DNA from: Pseudomonadota bacterium
GTDB taxonomy: Bacteria; Pseudomonadota; Gammaproteobacteria; Burkholderiales; Nitrosomonadaceae
Direction: 5' to 3'
NCBI GenBank assembly: GCA_018240935.1
Contig: JAFEEV010000112.1
Coordinates: 1 to 8,923, forward strand
Length of the DNA: 8,923 nucleotides
Part shown: piece by piece, positions 1 through 7,373 of the stretch
Layout of the letters: each line of letters opens with the position of its first letter
How positions within the stretch are numbered: position 1 is the first letter of the stretch
Position numbers and translations under genes: made by a program
Notes under the pieces: model-generated
What the model saw: only the letters and a program-made list of their open reading frames with translations
Database searches by the model: none
What the model was told of the DNA's origin: nothing

Positions 1-1124
1 AGGCGCGCGCGAAAATGCCGGTGCCGGTGTTGTGGCTGCTGGGTAAAACGCAATCCGGCAAGACCTCGATCATCCGGGCGCTGACCGGCAGCCCGGCGGC
101 AGAGATCGGCAACGGCTTTCAGCCGTGCACGCGCAGCGCGCGGTTTTACGATTTTCCTGCCGAAGCGCCGCTGGTTCGTTTTCTCGATACGCGCGGCTTG
201 GGTGAAGTGGCGTACGATCCGGCGGACGATATGCAGTACTGCGAAGCGCAGGCGCATTTGCTGGTGGCGGTGATGAAGGCGGCGGATGTTCATCAGGCGG
301 CGGTGTTTGAACCCTTGTACGCCATCCGCAAGCGCCACCCGGAATGGCCGGTGCTGCTGGTGCAGACCGGTTTGCACGAACTGTATCCGCACGGCAGCGG
401 ACATATTCAGCCGTGGCCTTATGCAGATGATCCCTTGCCAAAAACTGTACCGCCGGATTTACGCCGTGCTTTGCAGGCGCAGCACACTGCATTGGGAACA
501 TTACCCGGCTTTGCGCCGCTGCGTTGGGTGGCGGTTGATTTGACGCTGCCGGAAGATGGTTTCGATCCGCCGGATTACGGTCTGGAAGCGCTATGGCAGG
601 CAATCGAGTCGCTCACGTCACTGGGTTTGCAGCATCTGCTGAGCGGTGACGAAGCGGTGCAGGATTTGTATGCGCGCGCTGCGCATCAGCACATTACCGG
701 TTATGCGCTGGCGGCGGCGGGACTGGGTGCTTTGCCGGTGGTGGATTGGGTTGCGGTATCGGCGGTGCAGGCGAAATTACTGCACAGTCTGGCGCTGCTC
801 TACGGCCAACGCTGGGACAGGAGCACGATCACCGAGTTTCTCGGTCTGGCGGGCGCCGGGATTGCATCGGGTTATCTGGCCCGGCTGCTGAGCCGCACCG
901 TGGCGAAGCTGATTCCGGTTTGGGGGCAAACCGCGGGCGCGATCTGGGGCGCGAGTTCCAGTGGCGCGACTACCTATGCACTCGGCAAGGCGGCGATTTA
1001 TTTTTTTTCCCGGCGCAAGGATGGTTTGAACGTGGATGCGGAAACTTTGCGGCAGATTTATGCGCAAGAATTGCAACGCGGCGCGTCGTTCCTGAAAGAC
1101 CGGTTGCGAGGTAAATCCGCATGA
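1..1124 (+). CDS. GTPase with C-terminal DUF697 domain (probably 5'-partial)
   Basis: This is a P-loop GTPase of the TRAFAC/Era-like type joined to a DUF697-type C-terminal region. Numbering from the ATG at 15, the Walker A motif G10-KTQSG-K16-T17 and the DxxG motif D58-T-R-G61 are clear. T39 is a likely switch I threonine. The usual NKxD base-recognition motif is absent, and its place seems to be taken by Q117-T-G-L-H-E122. Residues about 222-335 form the DUF697-like part, rich in Gly and Ala, with two or three hydrophobic helices that may touch the membrane. The frame stays open from the ATG at 15 back to base 3, and no ribosome binding site precedes that ATG. The P-loop would also lie unusually close to the N terminus, so the true start is probably upstream of the window. 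The gene ends inside the start of the next GTPase gene (ATGA overlap), which implies coupled translation. The cellular role is unknown. The GTPase family call is firm; the substrate or process is not. Confidence 0.85.
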   Translation, partial: ARAKMPVPVLWLLGKTQSGKTSIIRALTGSPAAEIGNGFQPCTRSARFYDFPAEAPLVRFLDTRGLGEVAYDPADDMQYCEAQAHLLVAVMKAADVHQAAVFEPLYAIRKRHPEWPVLLVQTGLHELYPHGSGHIQPWPYADDPLPKTVPPDLRRALQAQHTALGTLPGFAPLRWVAVDLTLPEDGFDPPDYGLEALWQAIESLTSLGLQHLLSGDEAVQDLYARAAHQHITGYALAAAGLGALPVVDWVAVSAVQAKLLHSLALLYGQRWDRSTITEFLGLAGAGIASGYLARLLSRTVAKLIPVWGQTAGAIWGASSSGATTYALGKAAIYFFSRRKDGLNVDAETLRQIYAQELQRGASFLKDRLRGKSA

Positions 1125-2674
1125 AAGCGCCGCTGCCATCCGTCGATCCGCTGCGGCTGCTGGTATTCATCCTGATGCTGCTGCCGTTGCTGGCATTACT
1201 CGGATTGGGCGTGTTGTGGTTGTGGCAGAGCGGTAATTTGCAGTATTGGCTGGTTGCTCTGGTGGTGTGCGGCGGTTTGGGATACGGCTTGCAGGTTTGG
1301 CTGGTGCGGCGGGAACGGCAATTGCTCAGGGATTCGGCCACCGAACCTAATCCAGAGTGGCCGCCCAGCGCGGAAAAGGTGTGGCGCGAAGTGGAAGCAT
1401 TGGCGCAGACGTGCAACCCGCAAGATTGGCCGATCGAGGAAGGCGATTGGGTGTTGGCGCTGGGGCAGAAGACGATGGAAACGGTTGCGCATTGTTATTA
1501 CCCGGATGTCGAAAAACCGCTGCTGGAACTCACCATACCGCATACCCTGCTGATTATCGAACGGGCGAGCCGCGACCTGCGCCAGGATGTCGCGGAAAAA
1601 ATACCGTTCAGCAACCGCCTGACCATTTGCGAACTGTTCCGCCTGCAACGCTGGAAAGAAAAAGCCGACCGGTTGTTCAATATTTACCGCGCCGGCAGCC
1701 TACTGATCAATCCGGTCAACGCGCTGCTGAGCGAAGCTTGGCGGCATTTGCGCGCGCGCAGTTTTGACCAGGCCAGGGACGAGTTGCACCGCTGGTTTTT
1801 ACGCGCCTATGTGTGCAAGGTCGGTTACTACGCGATCGATTTGTATAGCGGCCGTTTGCCGCTGGTCGAGGAAGAATCCGTCACCGCGCCGACGCCGGTG
1901 TCGCAAGCGGATCTCGGACAGACCGAACAGACCACGAAAACAGTTGTCGAACCGCTGCGTATTTTGGTGCTGGGGCGGACGAATTCGGGCAAGTCCAGTT
2001 TGATCAATGCATTGTTCGGTGCTGTCACCGCGCCGGCCGATGTGTTGCCGGACACGACGCAGGCACTGACGCCGTTTGTTTTGTCGCGCGAGGGACTGAC
2101 ACAAGCGTTGATCTTCGATAGTCCCGGCTGTGACAGCGCGTTGTTCGATCGTCAGCGCATGCTGGCGGCGGCGGAGAACGCCGATCTGATTTTGTGGGTG
2201 ACGCCGGCCAACCGGCCGGACCGGCAAAGCGAGCGCGATTGCCTGGATACATTGCGCGCCGCTCAGGCTTCGCGCACCGAGCGGCGTGCGCCGCCGTTGC
2301 TGATTGCGGCGAGTTTTATCGACCGCTTGCGGCCGGTCAATGAATGGCAGCCGCCGTACAACTTGACGGATGCGCTGAATAGTAAGGCGGCCAATATCAA
2401 TGCTGCGGTGCGCGCGATTGCTGCCGATCTGGCCGCGCCGGTCGAGCAGGTGATTCCGGTCTGCCTGCAAGCAGGCAAGGTTTACAATGTCGGCGACACC
2501 TTGTGGGCGGCGATCCTGAATCATCAGGACGAAGCGTTGCGGGTGCGCTTGATGCGTTGCCTGGATGCCCGGAAACGCGCCGAGGATTGGGTGCTGCTGC
2601 GCCGTCAGATGGCCGGCGCCGGCCGGTTTGTGCGCGATTTGCCGGAAATATTGGGAAAGCGCACCGGGCGATAA
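1121..2674 (+). CDS. Membrane-anchored GTPase, partner of the DUF697 GTPase
   Basis: This 517-residue protein has two hydrophobic segments at its N terminus (about residues 12-35 and 41-62). A mostly helical region of unknown function follows (about 80-245), then a polar linker (about 250-275) and a GTPase domain from about 279. Walker A is G285-RTNSG-K291-S292, followed by S293-L-I-N. The DxxG motif is D333-S-P-G336, and T312/T313 are possible switch I residues. There is no NKxD motif; the matching strand reads A396-A-S-F-I-D401, so base recognition looks atypical here as in the upstream GTPase. The start overlaps the upstream stop (ATGA). A GAGG at 1108-1111, nine bases upstream, is a good ribosome binding site, so the start is well supported. 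The two P-loops are similar (GKTQSGKT and GRTNSGKS). The pair could form a heterodimer held at the inner membrane by this subunit; that is inference. No established function is known to me. Confidence 0.85.
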   Translation: MKAPLPSVDPLRLLVFILMLLPLLALLGLGVLWLWQSGNLQYWLVALVVCGGLGYGLQVWLVRRERQLLRDSATEPNPEWPPSAEKVWREVEALAQTCNPQDWPIEEGDWVLALGQKTMETVAHCYYPDVEKPLLELTIPHTLLIIERASRDLRQDVAEKIPFSNRLTICELFRLQRWKEKADRLFNIYRAGSLLINPVNALLSEAWRHLRARSFDQARDELHRWFLRAYVCKVGYYAIDLYSGRLPLVEEESVTAPTPVSQADLGQTEQTTKTVVEPLRILVLGRTNSGKSSLINALFGAVTAPADVLPDTTQALTPFVLSREGLTQALIFDSPGCDSALFDRQRMLAAAENADLILWVTPANRPDRQSERDCLDTLRAAQASRTERRAPPLLIAASFIDRLRPVNEWQPPYNLTDALNSKAANINAAVRAIAADLAAPVEQVIPVCLQAGKVYNVGDTLWAAILNHQDEALRVRLMRCLDARKRAEDWVLLRRQMAGAGRFVRDLPEILGKRTGR

Positions 2675-2680
2675 TACAGA

Positions 2681-3454
2681 GTGAGCATAGAAATGAAGCG
2701 TGTTTTAATCGTCAGTGTTCTGTTGCTGGTTTTGGCTGTGACCGTGATGACTGTCATGCCGGACCGGGCGCGGGCGCAAAACTGGTGGAGTGCGAGCCGC
2801 GAGCCGGCCGGTTTGGCGCCCGATCCCGCCACAACGCCGGAAGCGGTGGTGCAAGTCTACGGTGCGCGCGCCTTCAGTTGGCGCGGCTATTTTGCCATTC
2901 ACACCTGGATCGCGGTGAAACCGGCCGCGGCGCAGTCGTATACGATTTATGAAGTGATCGGCTGGTTGCAGCGCCGCAATCTGCCGGTGCTGGTGATTTA
3001 TGACAATGTGCCGGACCGGCGCTGGTACGGCAACATGCCGGAGATACTGCTGGAGAAACGCGGCGCGGAAGCAGATGCGCTCATTGCGAAAATAGACGAA
3101 GCCGCGCGTAAATATCCCTACGCGAAAGATTACACGATCTGGCCGGGACCGAATTCCAATACGTTCACAGCTTGGGTTTCCCGCTCCGTTCCTGAATTGC
3201 AACTGGATTTGCCGCCGACTGCCATCGGCAAGGATTATCTGGGTTACCGGCTGGTTTCACAGGCGCCGAGCGGCAGCGGTTTGCAGATTTCGTTGTTTGG
3301 CCTGATGGGGATGCTGGTCAGCGCGGTGGAGGGTATCGAATTCAACCTGCTGGGATTGTCGTTCGGTGTCGATTGGGATCCGCCCGCGCTCAAATTGCCG
3401 CTGGTTGGACGCAAGGAGCTGGATTTTCTGCCGCAACCCGTAGTGGAAAATTGA
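2681..3454 (+). CDS. DUF3750 family protein, exported
   Basis: I recognise this as a DUF3750 protein from its conserved core: VYGARAF (about residues 60-66), HTWIAVKP (74-81), YEVIGW (90-95), RRWYGNMPE (113-121), WPGPNSNTF (154-162) and LPPTAIGKDY (177-186). The N terminus has a basic start, a long hydrophobic core and Ala-Arg-Ala before Gln33, so it is a likely Sec signal peptide with cleavage after A32. There is no lipobox cysteine, so the mature protein is probably periplasmic. Two starts are possible: GTG at 2681 and ATG at 2693. The ATG gives a more typical signal peptide (MKR then the hydrophobic stretch), and a weak GAGTGAG lies before it; the longer form is listed. The gene follows the second GTPase after 6 bases and is probably in the same operon. 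The function of the family is not known to me. The His-Thr-Trp and Asn-Ser-Asn-Thr-Phe blocks recall papain-like folds, but that is speculation. Confidence 0.85.
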   Translation: MSIEMKRVLIVSVLLLVLAVTVMTVMPDRARAQNWWSASREPAGLAPDPATTPEAVVQVYGARAFSWRGYFAIHTWIAVKPAAAQSYTIYEVIGWLQRRNLPVLVIYDNVPDRRWYGNMPEILLEKRGAEADALIAKIDEAARKYPYAKDYTIWPGPNSNTFTAWVSRSVPELQLDLPPTAIGKDYLGYRLVSQAPSGSGLQISLFGLMGMLVSAVEGIEFNLLGLSFGVDWDPPALKLPLVGRKELDFLPQPVVEN

Positions 3455-3467
3455 TTCCGATCATTCA

Positions 3468-3486
3468 ATTGATAATTATTCTTATC
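3468..3486. promoter_or_regulatory. Candidate Fur box over the promoter
   Basis: An inverted repeat GATAA-N6-TTATC (3471-3475 and 3482-3486) overlaps the -35 element and the spacer of the promoter. Aligned to the classic 19-base Fur consensus, 3468-3486 agrees at about 12 positions, which is moderate. The AT-rich GATAAT-type hexamers and the position over the core promoter of an iron importer are what make it credible. Binding would block RNA polymerase when iron is plentiful. Other proteobacterial genomes vary in their Fur motif, so the exact site is uncertain. Confidence 0.45.
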
Positions 3487-3497
3487 CATACTATAGT
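3469..3497 (+). promoter_or_regulatory. Sigma-70-type promoter of the iron transporter operon
   Basis: TTGATA at 3469-3474 (5 of 6 to TTGACA) and TATAGT at 3492-3497 (5 of 6 to TATAAT) are separated by exactly 17 bases. Transcription would start near 3504, giving a leader of about 44 bases. A GGAAG ribosome binding site at 3536-3540 precedes the ATG at 3548. This is the best promoter match in the window, and it stands in the 93-base gap ahead of the iron-binding protein gene. It is inferred from sequence only. Confidence 0.6.
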
Positions 3498-3547
3498 AAC
3501 CGCCAATAATTAATCCGATTGATGCACGTTTTCTTGGAAGTATTTTC

Positions 3548-4561
3548 ATGTTGAAATCAAATCTAAGCCGTTTTCCTATCGCCGTTTTTTTTCTGTTTTC
3601 CTTGCTGGTTGTAAAACCGCTGCACGCGGAGGAAGTCGTGGTGTATTCCGCGCGTATCGAACAACTGATCAAGCCAATGTTTGATGCGTTTACCAAGGAA
3701 ACCGGGATCAAGGTCAAATACGTCACGGATAATGAGGGCGCATTGCTCGCCCGGCTCGAGGCGGAAGGGAAAAATACCCCGGCGGATATGCTGATTACGG
3801 CGGATGCCGGTAATCTCTGGGCGGCTGCGCAGGCGGGATTGTTGCAGCCGGTCAAGTCCGCCGTGCTGGAAAATAACATTCCGGCGCATTTGCGCGATCC
3901 CGGTAACGAATGGTTCGGTTTGTCGATTCGCGCCCGGACGCTGATTTACAACACCAAGAAAGTGAAACCGGAAGAATTGTCGACCTATGAGGATCTGGCC
4001 GATGCCAAATGGAATAAACGTTTGTGCTTGCGGACATCGAAGAAAGTCTATAACCAATCGCTGGTGGCGATGATGATCGCCGAGCACGGTGAAGCCGAGA
4101 CCGAGAAAATCGTCAAAGGCTGGGTGGCCAATCTGGCGGTGGATCCCTTGTCAGACGATACGCGTGCTTTGGAATTTGTCGCCGCGGGTAAATGCGATGT
4201 GACGTTGGTCAATACGTACTACTTTGGCCGCTTGATGAAGAAAGACCCCAATCTGCCTTTGGCGATTTTCTGGCCGAATCAGAACACTAACGGCGTGCAT
4301 GTCAATGTGTCCGGCGCCGGTGTGACGCGTCATGCGCGCCATGAGCAAGCCGCCGTTAAGTTGCTGGAGTTCTTATCATCCGACAAAGCGCAAAATCTTT
4401 TTGCCGACGTCAACATGGAATACCCGGTTAATCCCAAAATTGCCGCCGATCCGTTTGTAGCCGCTTGGGGCGGTTTCAAACAGAACCCGATCAATCTGGT
4501 GAAAGCCGGCGAGTTGCAAACCACCGCCGTCAAACTGATGGATCGTGCCGGTTATCAGTAA
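3548..4561 (+). CDS. fbpA: Fe(3+) ABC transporter, periplasmic substrate-binding protein (FutA/FbpA family)
   Basis: This protein captures ferric iron in the periplasm and delivers it to the permease encoded next. Residues 1-27 form a Sec signal peptide (basic start, hydrophobic core rich in Phe and Leu) ending in His-Ala before Glu28. The mature domain opens with VVVYSAR, typical of the iron-binding family. Y33, Y168, Y224 and Y225 (mature positions about 6, 141, 197 and 198) match the spacing of the four iron-coordinating tyrosines known in cyanobacterial FutA1, with the Tyr pair in the NTYYFGR block. The length of 337 residues is usual for the family. The start has a GGAAG site seven bases upstream. 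The symbol is used at family level; the FutA/IdiA type is an equally good name. Expression is probably iron-regulated through the upstream site. A hairpin after the gene may raise its level relative to the permease. Iron specificity rests on the tyrosines and family resemblance. Confidence 0.93.
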   Translation: MLKSNLSRFPIAVFFLFSLLVVKPLHAEEVVVYSARIEQLIKPMFDAFTKETGIKVKYVTDNEGALLARLEAEGKNTPADMLITADAGNLWAAAQAGLLQPVKSAVLENNIPAHLRDPGNEWFGLSIRARTLIYNTKKVKPEELSTYEDLADAKWNKRLCLRTSKKVYNQSLVAMMIAEHGEAETEKIVKGWVANLAVDPLSDDTRALEFVAAGKCDVTLVNTYYFGRLMKKDPNLPLAIFWPNQNTNGVHVNVSGAGVTRHARHEQAAVKLLEFLSSDKAQNLFADVNMEYPVNPKIAADPFVAAWGGFKQNPINLVKAGELQTTAVKLMDRAGYQ

Positions 4562-4590
4562 AAAGACGCGGTAAATACCAAGATTAAGGC

Positions 4591-4634
4591 GGCGCAAGAA
4601 GCAACAGAAAATAGCAGCTTCTTTCGCCATTTTT
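4591..4634 (+). terminator. Partial intrinsic terminator or attenuator between binding protein and permease
   Basis: GGCGCAAGAAGC (4591-4602) and GCTTCTTTCGCC (4617-4628) form a 12-bp stem with a single mismatch around a 14-base loop. A run of five T (4630-4634) follows after one A. This has the form of a Rho-independent terminator. The long A-rich loop and short T run suggest that it leaks, so part of the transcripts would continue into the permease gene. Such an element, or one that stabilises the upstream mRNA, is common after periplasmic binding-protein genes in transporter operons. Confidence 0.6.
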
Positions 4635-4659
4635 AGTTCTATTTCTTCACCATCAGGTC

Positions 4660-6261
4660 ATGGCCATTTGGCGCTCAGTTCCTTTTATCGCGGCTGCATT
4701 GGTACTGGCGCCTGTCGGCGTGATCGTTTCTTCTTTTTTCGCGCCTGCCGGCGATGTCTGGCAGCACCTGCTTGAGACGACGCTGCCGCTGTTGCTGGTC
4801 AATACGTTCTGGCTTGCGTTGGGTGTCGTTGCCGGAACCGCGCTGCTGGGAATTAGTTTGGCGTGGATTACCGCGGTTTATGAATTCACCGGACGGCGTT
4901 TTTTTTCCTGGGCGCTGCTGTTGCCGATGGCGATGCCCGCGTATGTGACGGCGTTTGTCGCGTTGGGCTTGTTTGATTTTACCGGTCCGGTGCAAACGGC
5001 GTTGCGCGCGTGGCTCGATTCCGATTTATCCTGGTTTCCAGACATTCGCGGCAGAATGGGTGTCGTTGCGGTCATGACGCTGGCTTTTTATCCTTATGTG
5101 TACTTGCTGGCGCGCAATGCTTTTTTGAGCCAAGGCAAACGCTCGCTGGAAGTGGCGCAATCGCTCGGTTTCAATCGCAGGCACGGTTTCTTCCGAGTGG
5201 TGCTGCCGATGGCGCGTCCTTGGATAGCGGGGGGGCTCATGCTGGTGCTGATGGAGACATTGGCGGATTTCGGCACGGTGGCGGTTTTTAATTACAACAC
5301 CTTCACGACGGCGATTTACAAGGCGTGGTTCAGTATGTTTTCGCTGCCGGCGGCTTCTCAGTTGGCTTCTTTGTTGATCATGATCGTTTTTGCCGTGATT
5401 GTAATGGAGCAGCAATTCCGGTTGCGCATGCGTTATGCGGAAAATAAGCGAACGGAACGAGCACAGCGCATCTGTTTGACGGGATGGCGCAATTGGCTGG
5501 TTACCGGTTTTGTGCTGGGCGTGTTGTTTTTGGCGTTTTTGCTGCCGCTGCTGCAATTGTGCCGCTGGGGCGCGCAGTCGTTCGCGCAGGATTTCGATTT
5601 TGACCGTTACCTCGAATTTCTCTGGCATTCCCTGACATTATCCGGCTTGGCGGCTTTGCTGATTTGCGCCGCCGTTATTGCGCTGGTGTACGCGGCGCGG
5701 CGCTATTCCAGTCCGGCAACGCGTTTTGCCGTGCGCATCGCCACGATCGGTTATGCGCTGCCCGGCACGGTGCTGGCGATTGGCGTATATGTGCCGCTGG
5801 TGTGGCTGGATGGACGGCTGAGCGAATGGCTGGCAGGCTGGCTGCAAGTTGAAACAGGCCCGCTGATACAAGGTACCTTGGCGATTATGCTGATCGCTTA
5901 TTTGATCCGCTTCATGGCGGTGAGTCATTACCCGATTGACGGCGCCATGCAGCGGATTACCCCCAGTATCGATGAAGCGGCGATGAGCTTGGGAGTGCAC
6001 GGCGGGATGATGATCCGGAAAGTGCACATTCCGATACTGAAACCGGGAATTTTCACGGCGGCTACGCTGGTGTTTGTCGATGTTATGAAGGAAATGCCCA
6101 TTACGCTGATGACCCGGCCGTTCGGCTGGGATACGCTGGCGGTGCGGATCTATGAAATGACTTCGGAAGGGCAGTGGGAGCAAGCGGCGTTGCCGGCTGT
6201 CACGCTGGTGTTCGCCGGATTGATTCCGATTTGCCTGTTTATGCGTCAAACCGAGAAGTAA
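4660..6261 (+). CDS. fbpB: Fe(3+) ABC transporter permease (fused two-domain, FbpB family)
   Basis: This inner-membrane channel of the ferric-iron importer contains two binding-protein-dependent permease domains in one chain of 533 residues, the usual FbpB layout. I count roughly twelve hydrophobic segments. Each half carries the cytoplasmic EAA coupling motif that docks on the ATPase: E164-VAQSLG-F171 through P183, and E439-AAMSLG-V446 through P458. A charged loop at about 254-276 separates the halves. The ATG at 4660 is the only standard start codon in frame after the stop at 4612-4614. It has only a weak ribosome binding sequence (AGG about three bases upstream), so translation may be modest. 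The gene lies 98 bases after the binding-protein gene, behind a terminator-like hairpin, and 5 bases before the ATPase gene. Transport of ferric iron rather than another substrate is inferred from the neighbouring binding protein. Confidence 0.93.
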   Translation: MAIWRSVPFIAAALVLAPVGVIVSSFFAPAGDVWQHLLETTLPLLLVNTFWLALGVVAGTALLGISLAWITAVYEFTGRRFFSWALLLPMAMPAYVTAFVALGLFDFTGPVQTALRAWLDSDLSWFPDIRGRMGVVAVMTLAFYPYVYLLARNAFLSQGKRSLEVAQSLGFNRRHGFFRVVLPMARPWIAGGLMLVLMETLADFGTVAVFNYNTFTTAIYKAWFSMFSLPAASQLASLLIMIVFAVIVMEQQFRLRMRYAENKRTERAQRICLTGWRNWLVTGFVLGVLFLAFLLPLLQLCRWGAQSFAQDFDFDRYLEFLWHSLTLSGLAALLICAAVIALVYAARRYSSPATRFAVRIATIGYALPGTVLAIGVYVPLVWLDGRLSEWLAGWLQVETGPLIQGTLAIMLIAYLIRFMAVSHYPIDGAMQRITPSIDEAAMSLGVHGGMMIRKVHIPILKPGIFTAATLVFVDVMKEMPITLMTRPFGWDTLAVRIYEMTSEGQWEQAALPAVTLVFAGLIPICLFMRQTEK

Positions 6262-6266
6262 AGAAA

Positions 6267-7322
6267 ATGGATACGGTATTGCTGCAATTGAATAACATCC
6301 GCCAAGCGTACGGCGCGCAAGTTGTCATTCATGATTTATCCTTGCAATTGCAAAGAGGGCAGATCGGCTGTTTGCTCGGTCCGAGCGGCTGCGGTAAAAC
6401 CACAGCATTGCGTTGTATCGCCGGTTTTGAGCGCGTATCGGCCGGTGCAATCGTGTTGAACGGCGCCAATGTCAGCAGCGCGGGCATTTTTGTGCCGCCG
6501 GAACTGCGGCGCATCGGCATGGTTTTCCAGGATTATGCATTGTTTCCGCACTTGGATGTGGCCGCCAATATCGGTTTCGGCCTGCACCGGTTAGCCCGGG
6601 CGGAACGTGAACGGCGGATTGAAGAGCTCTTGCACGTGGTGCATCTGGCCAGCGTTGCGAAAAAATATCCGCATGAATTGTCGGGCGGGCAGCAGCAACG
6701 CGTGGCATTGGCGCGCGCGCTGGCGCCGAAGCCGGATTTATTGTTGCTGGACGAGCCTTTTTCCAATCTGGACGTCAGTTTGCGCGAACGTTTGAGCATG
6801 GAGGTGCGTGAAATCATCAAGAACCAGGGAACCACCGCCATCCTGGTGACGCACGATCAGGCGGAAGCGTTTGCGATTGCCGATGTGATCGGTGTGATGG
6901 ATCATGGCGAGATTCAGCAATGGGATACCGCGTTCAATCTGTATCACTGCCCGGCCAACCGTTTTGTGGCTAATTTCATCGGTCAGGGTGTATTTGTTCC
7001 GGGCCGGGTAATCGATACGCACCGGGTGGAAATTGAACTGGGCGTATTAAGCGGTGTGATACCGCAGCACTGTGCGGCCGGTTGTCAGGTGGATGTGTTA
7101 TTGCGACCGGATGACATCGTGCATGACGATACCAGCCCGTTGCAAGCGATGGTGATTCACAAGGCATTTCGCGGCGCGGAGATCTTATATACTTTGCGTC
7201 TGGCGAGCGGTGCCAAGGTGCTTGCGCTGGTGCCCAGTCATCATGATCATGCGCTCGGCGGGAAAATCGGGATTAAACTCGCAGCCGATCATATCGTGGC
7301 ATTTCAACAACCGGAAGAATGA
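6267..7322 (+). CDS. fbpC: Fe(3+) ABC transporter ATP-binding protein (FbpC family)
   Basis: This 351-residue ATPase powers the iron importer. It has every key motif: Walker A G38-PSGCG-K44-T45, Q-loop Q88, signature L138-S-G-G-Q142, Walker B LLLLD162-E163 and switch H196. A C-terminal TOBE-like region (about 240-345), as in FbpC and MalK-type ATPases, is probably regulatory. The ATG at 6267 is chosen because it starts the standard MDTVLLQLNNI strand just before the nucleotide-binding fold and lies 5 bases after the permease stop. A longer open frame begins at 6174, but it would overlap the permease and add 31 residues with no family resemblance. The ribosome binding sequence is weak (AAAG), so coupling to the end of the permease gene is likely. 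The gene is the third of the importer operon. The family assignment is firm; ferric iron as substrate follows from context. Confidence 0.93.
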   Translation: MDTVLLQLNNIRQAYGAQVVIHDLSLQLQRGQIGCLLGPSGCGKTTALRCIAGFERVSAGAIVLNGANVSSAGIFVPPELRRIGMVFQDYALFPHLDVAANIGFGLHRLARAERERRIEELLHVVHLASVAKKYPHELSGGQQQRVALARALAPKPDLLLLDEPFSNLDVSLRERLSMEVREIIKNQGTTAILVTHDQAEAFAIADVIGVMDHGEIQQWDTAFNLYHCPANRFVANFIGQGVFVPGRVIDTHRVEIELGVLSGVIPQHCAAGCQVDVLLRPDDIVHDDTSPLQAMVIHKAFRGAEILYTLRLASGAKVLALVPSHHDHALGGKIGIKLAADHIVAFQQPEE

Positions 7323-7373
7323 TCGTTCGATGATGATTCGTTTGTGCGGCACATTTTCCGGATGTTTCTTCCG
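7312..7373 (+). repeat. Inverted repeat spanning the end of the ATPase gene
   Basis: CGGAAGAA (7312-7319, the last codons of the ATPase gene) is perfectly repeated in inverse at 7366-7373 (TTCTTCCG), with 46 bases between. The loop holds a small hairpin, ATCG-TT-CGAT, at 7322-7331. CCGGAA (7311-7316) can also pair with TTCCGG (7356-7361), giving a competing fold. A T run (7380-7385) follows seven bases after the outer stem. It may end the iron operon transcript, but the large loop and the distance to the T run make it a poor intrinsic terminator. Confidence 0.25.

Noticed and set aside
1001..1008. Runs of eight T at 1001-1008, 3585-3592 and 4899-4906 as slippage or phase-variation sites
   Set aside because: Each simply encodes Phe-Phe within a hydrophobic stretch, all three frames continue sensibly afterwards, and eight T is short for phase variation.
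1799..2524. 241-residue open frame on the - strand within the second GTPase gene
   Set aside because: It is antisense to clear GTPase motifs and its sequence is low in complexity and Arg-rich; no start signal was seen.
3244..3879. 211-residue open frame on the - strand across the iron promoter
   Set aside because: It runs antisense through two well-supported genes and the promoter, and has no recognisable domain; it is a shadow frame.
5026..5628. 200-residue open frame on the - strand within the permease gene
   Set aside because: Its composition (rich in Gln, Arg and His) is typical of the antisense of a membrane-protein gene, and no motif is visible.
6174..6266. N-terminal extension of the ATPase from an ATG at 6174
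   Set aside because: The extra 31 residues are a shifted-frame reading of the permease gene; the ATG at 6267 fits the family start and operon spacing.
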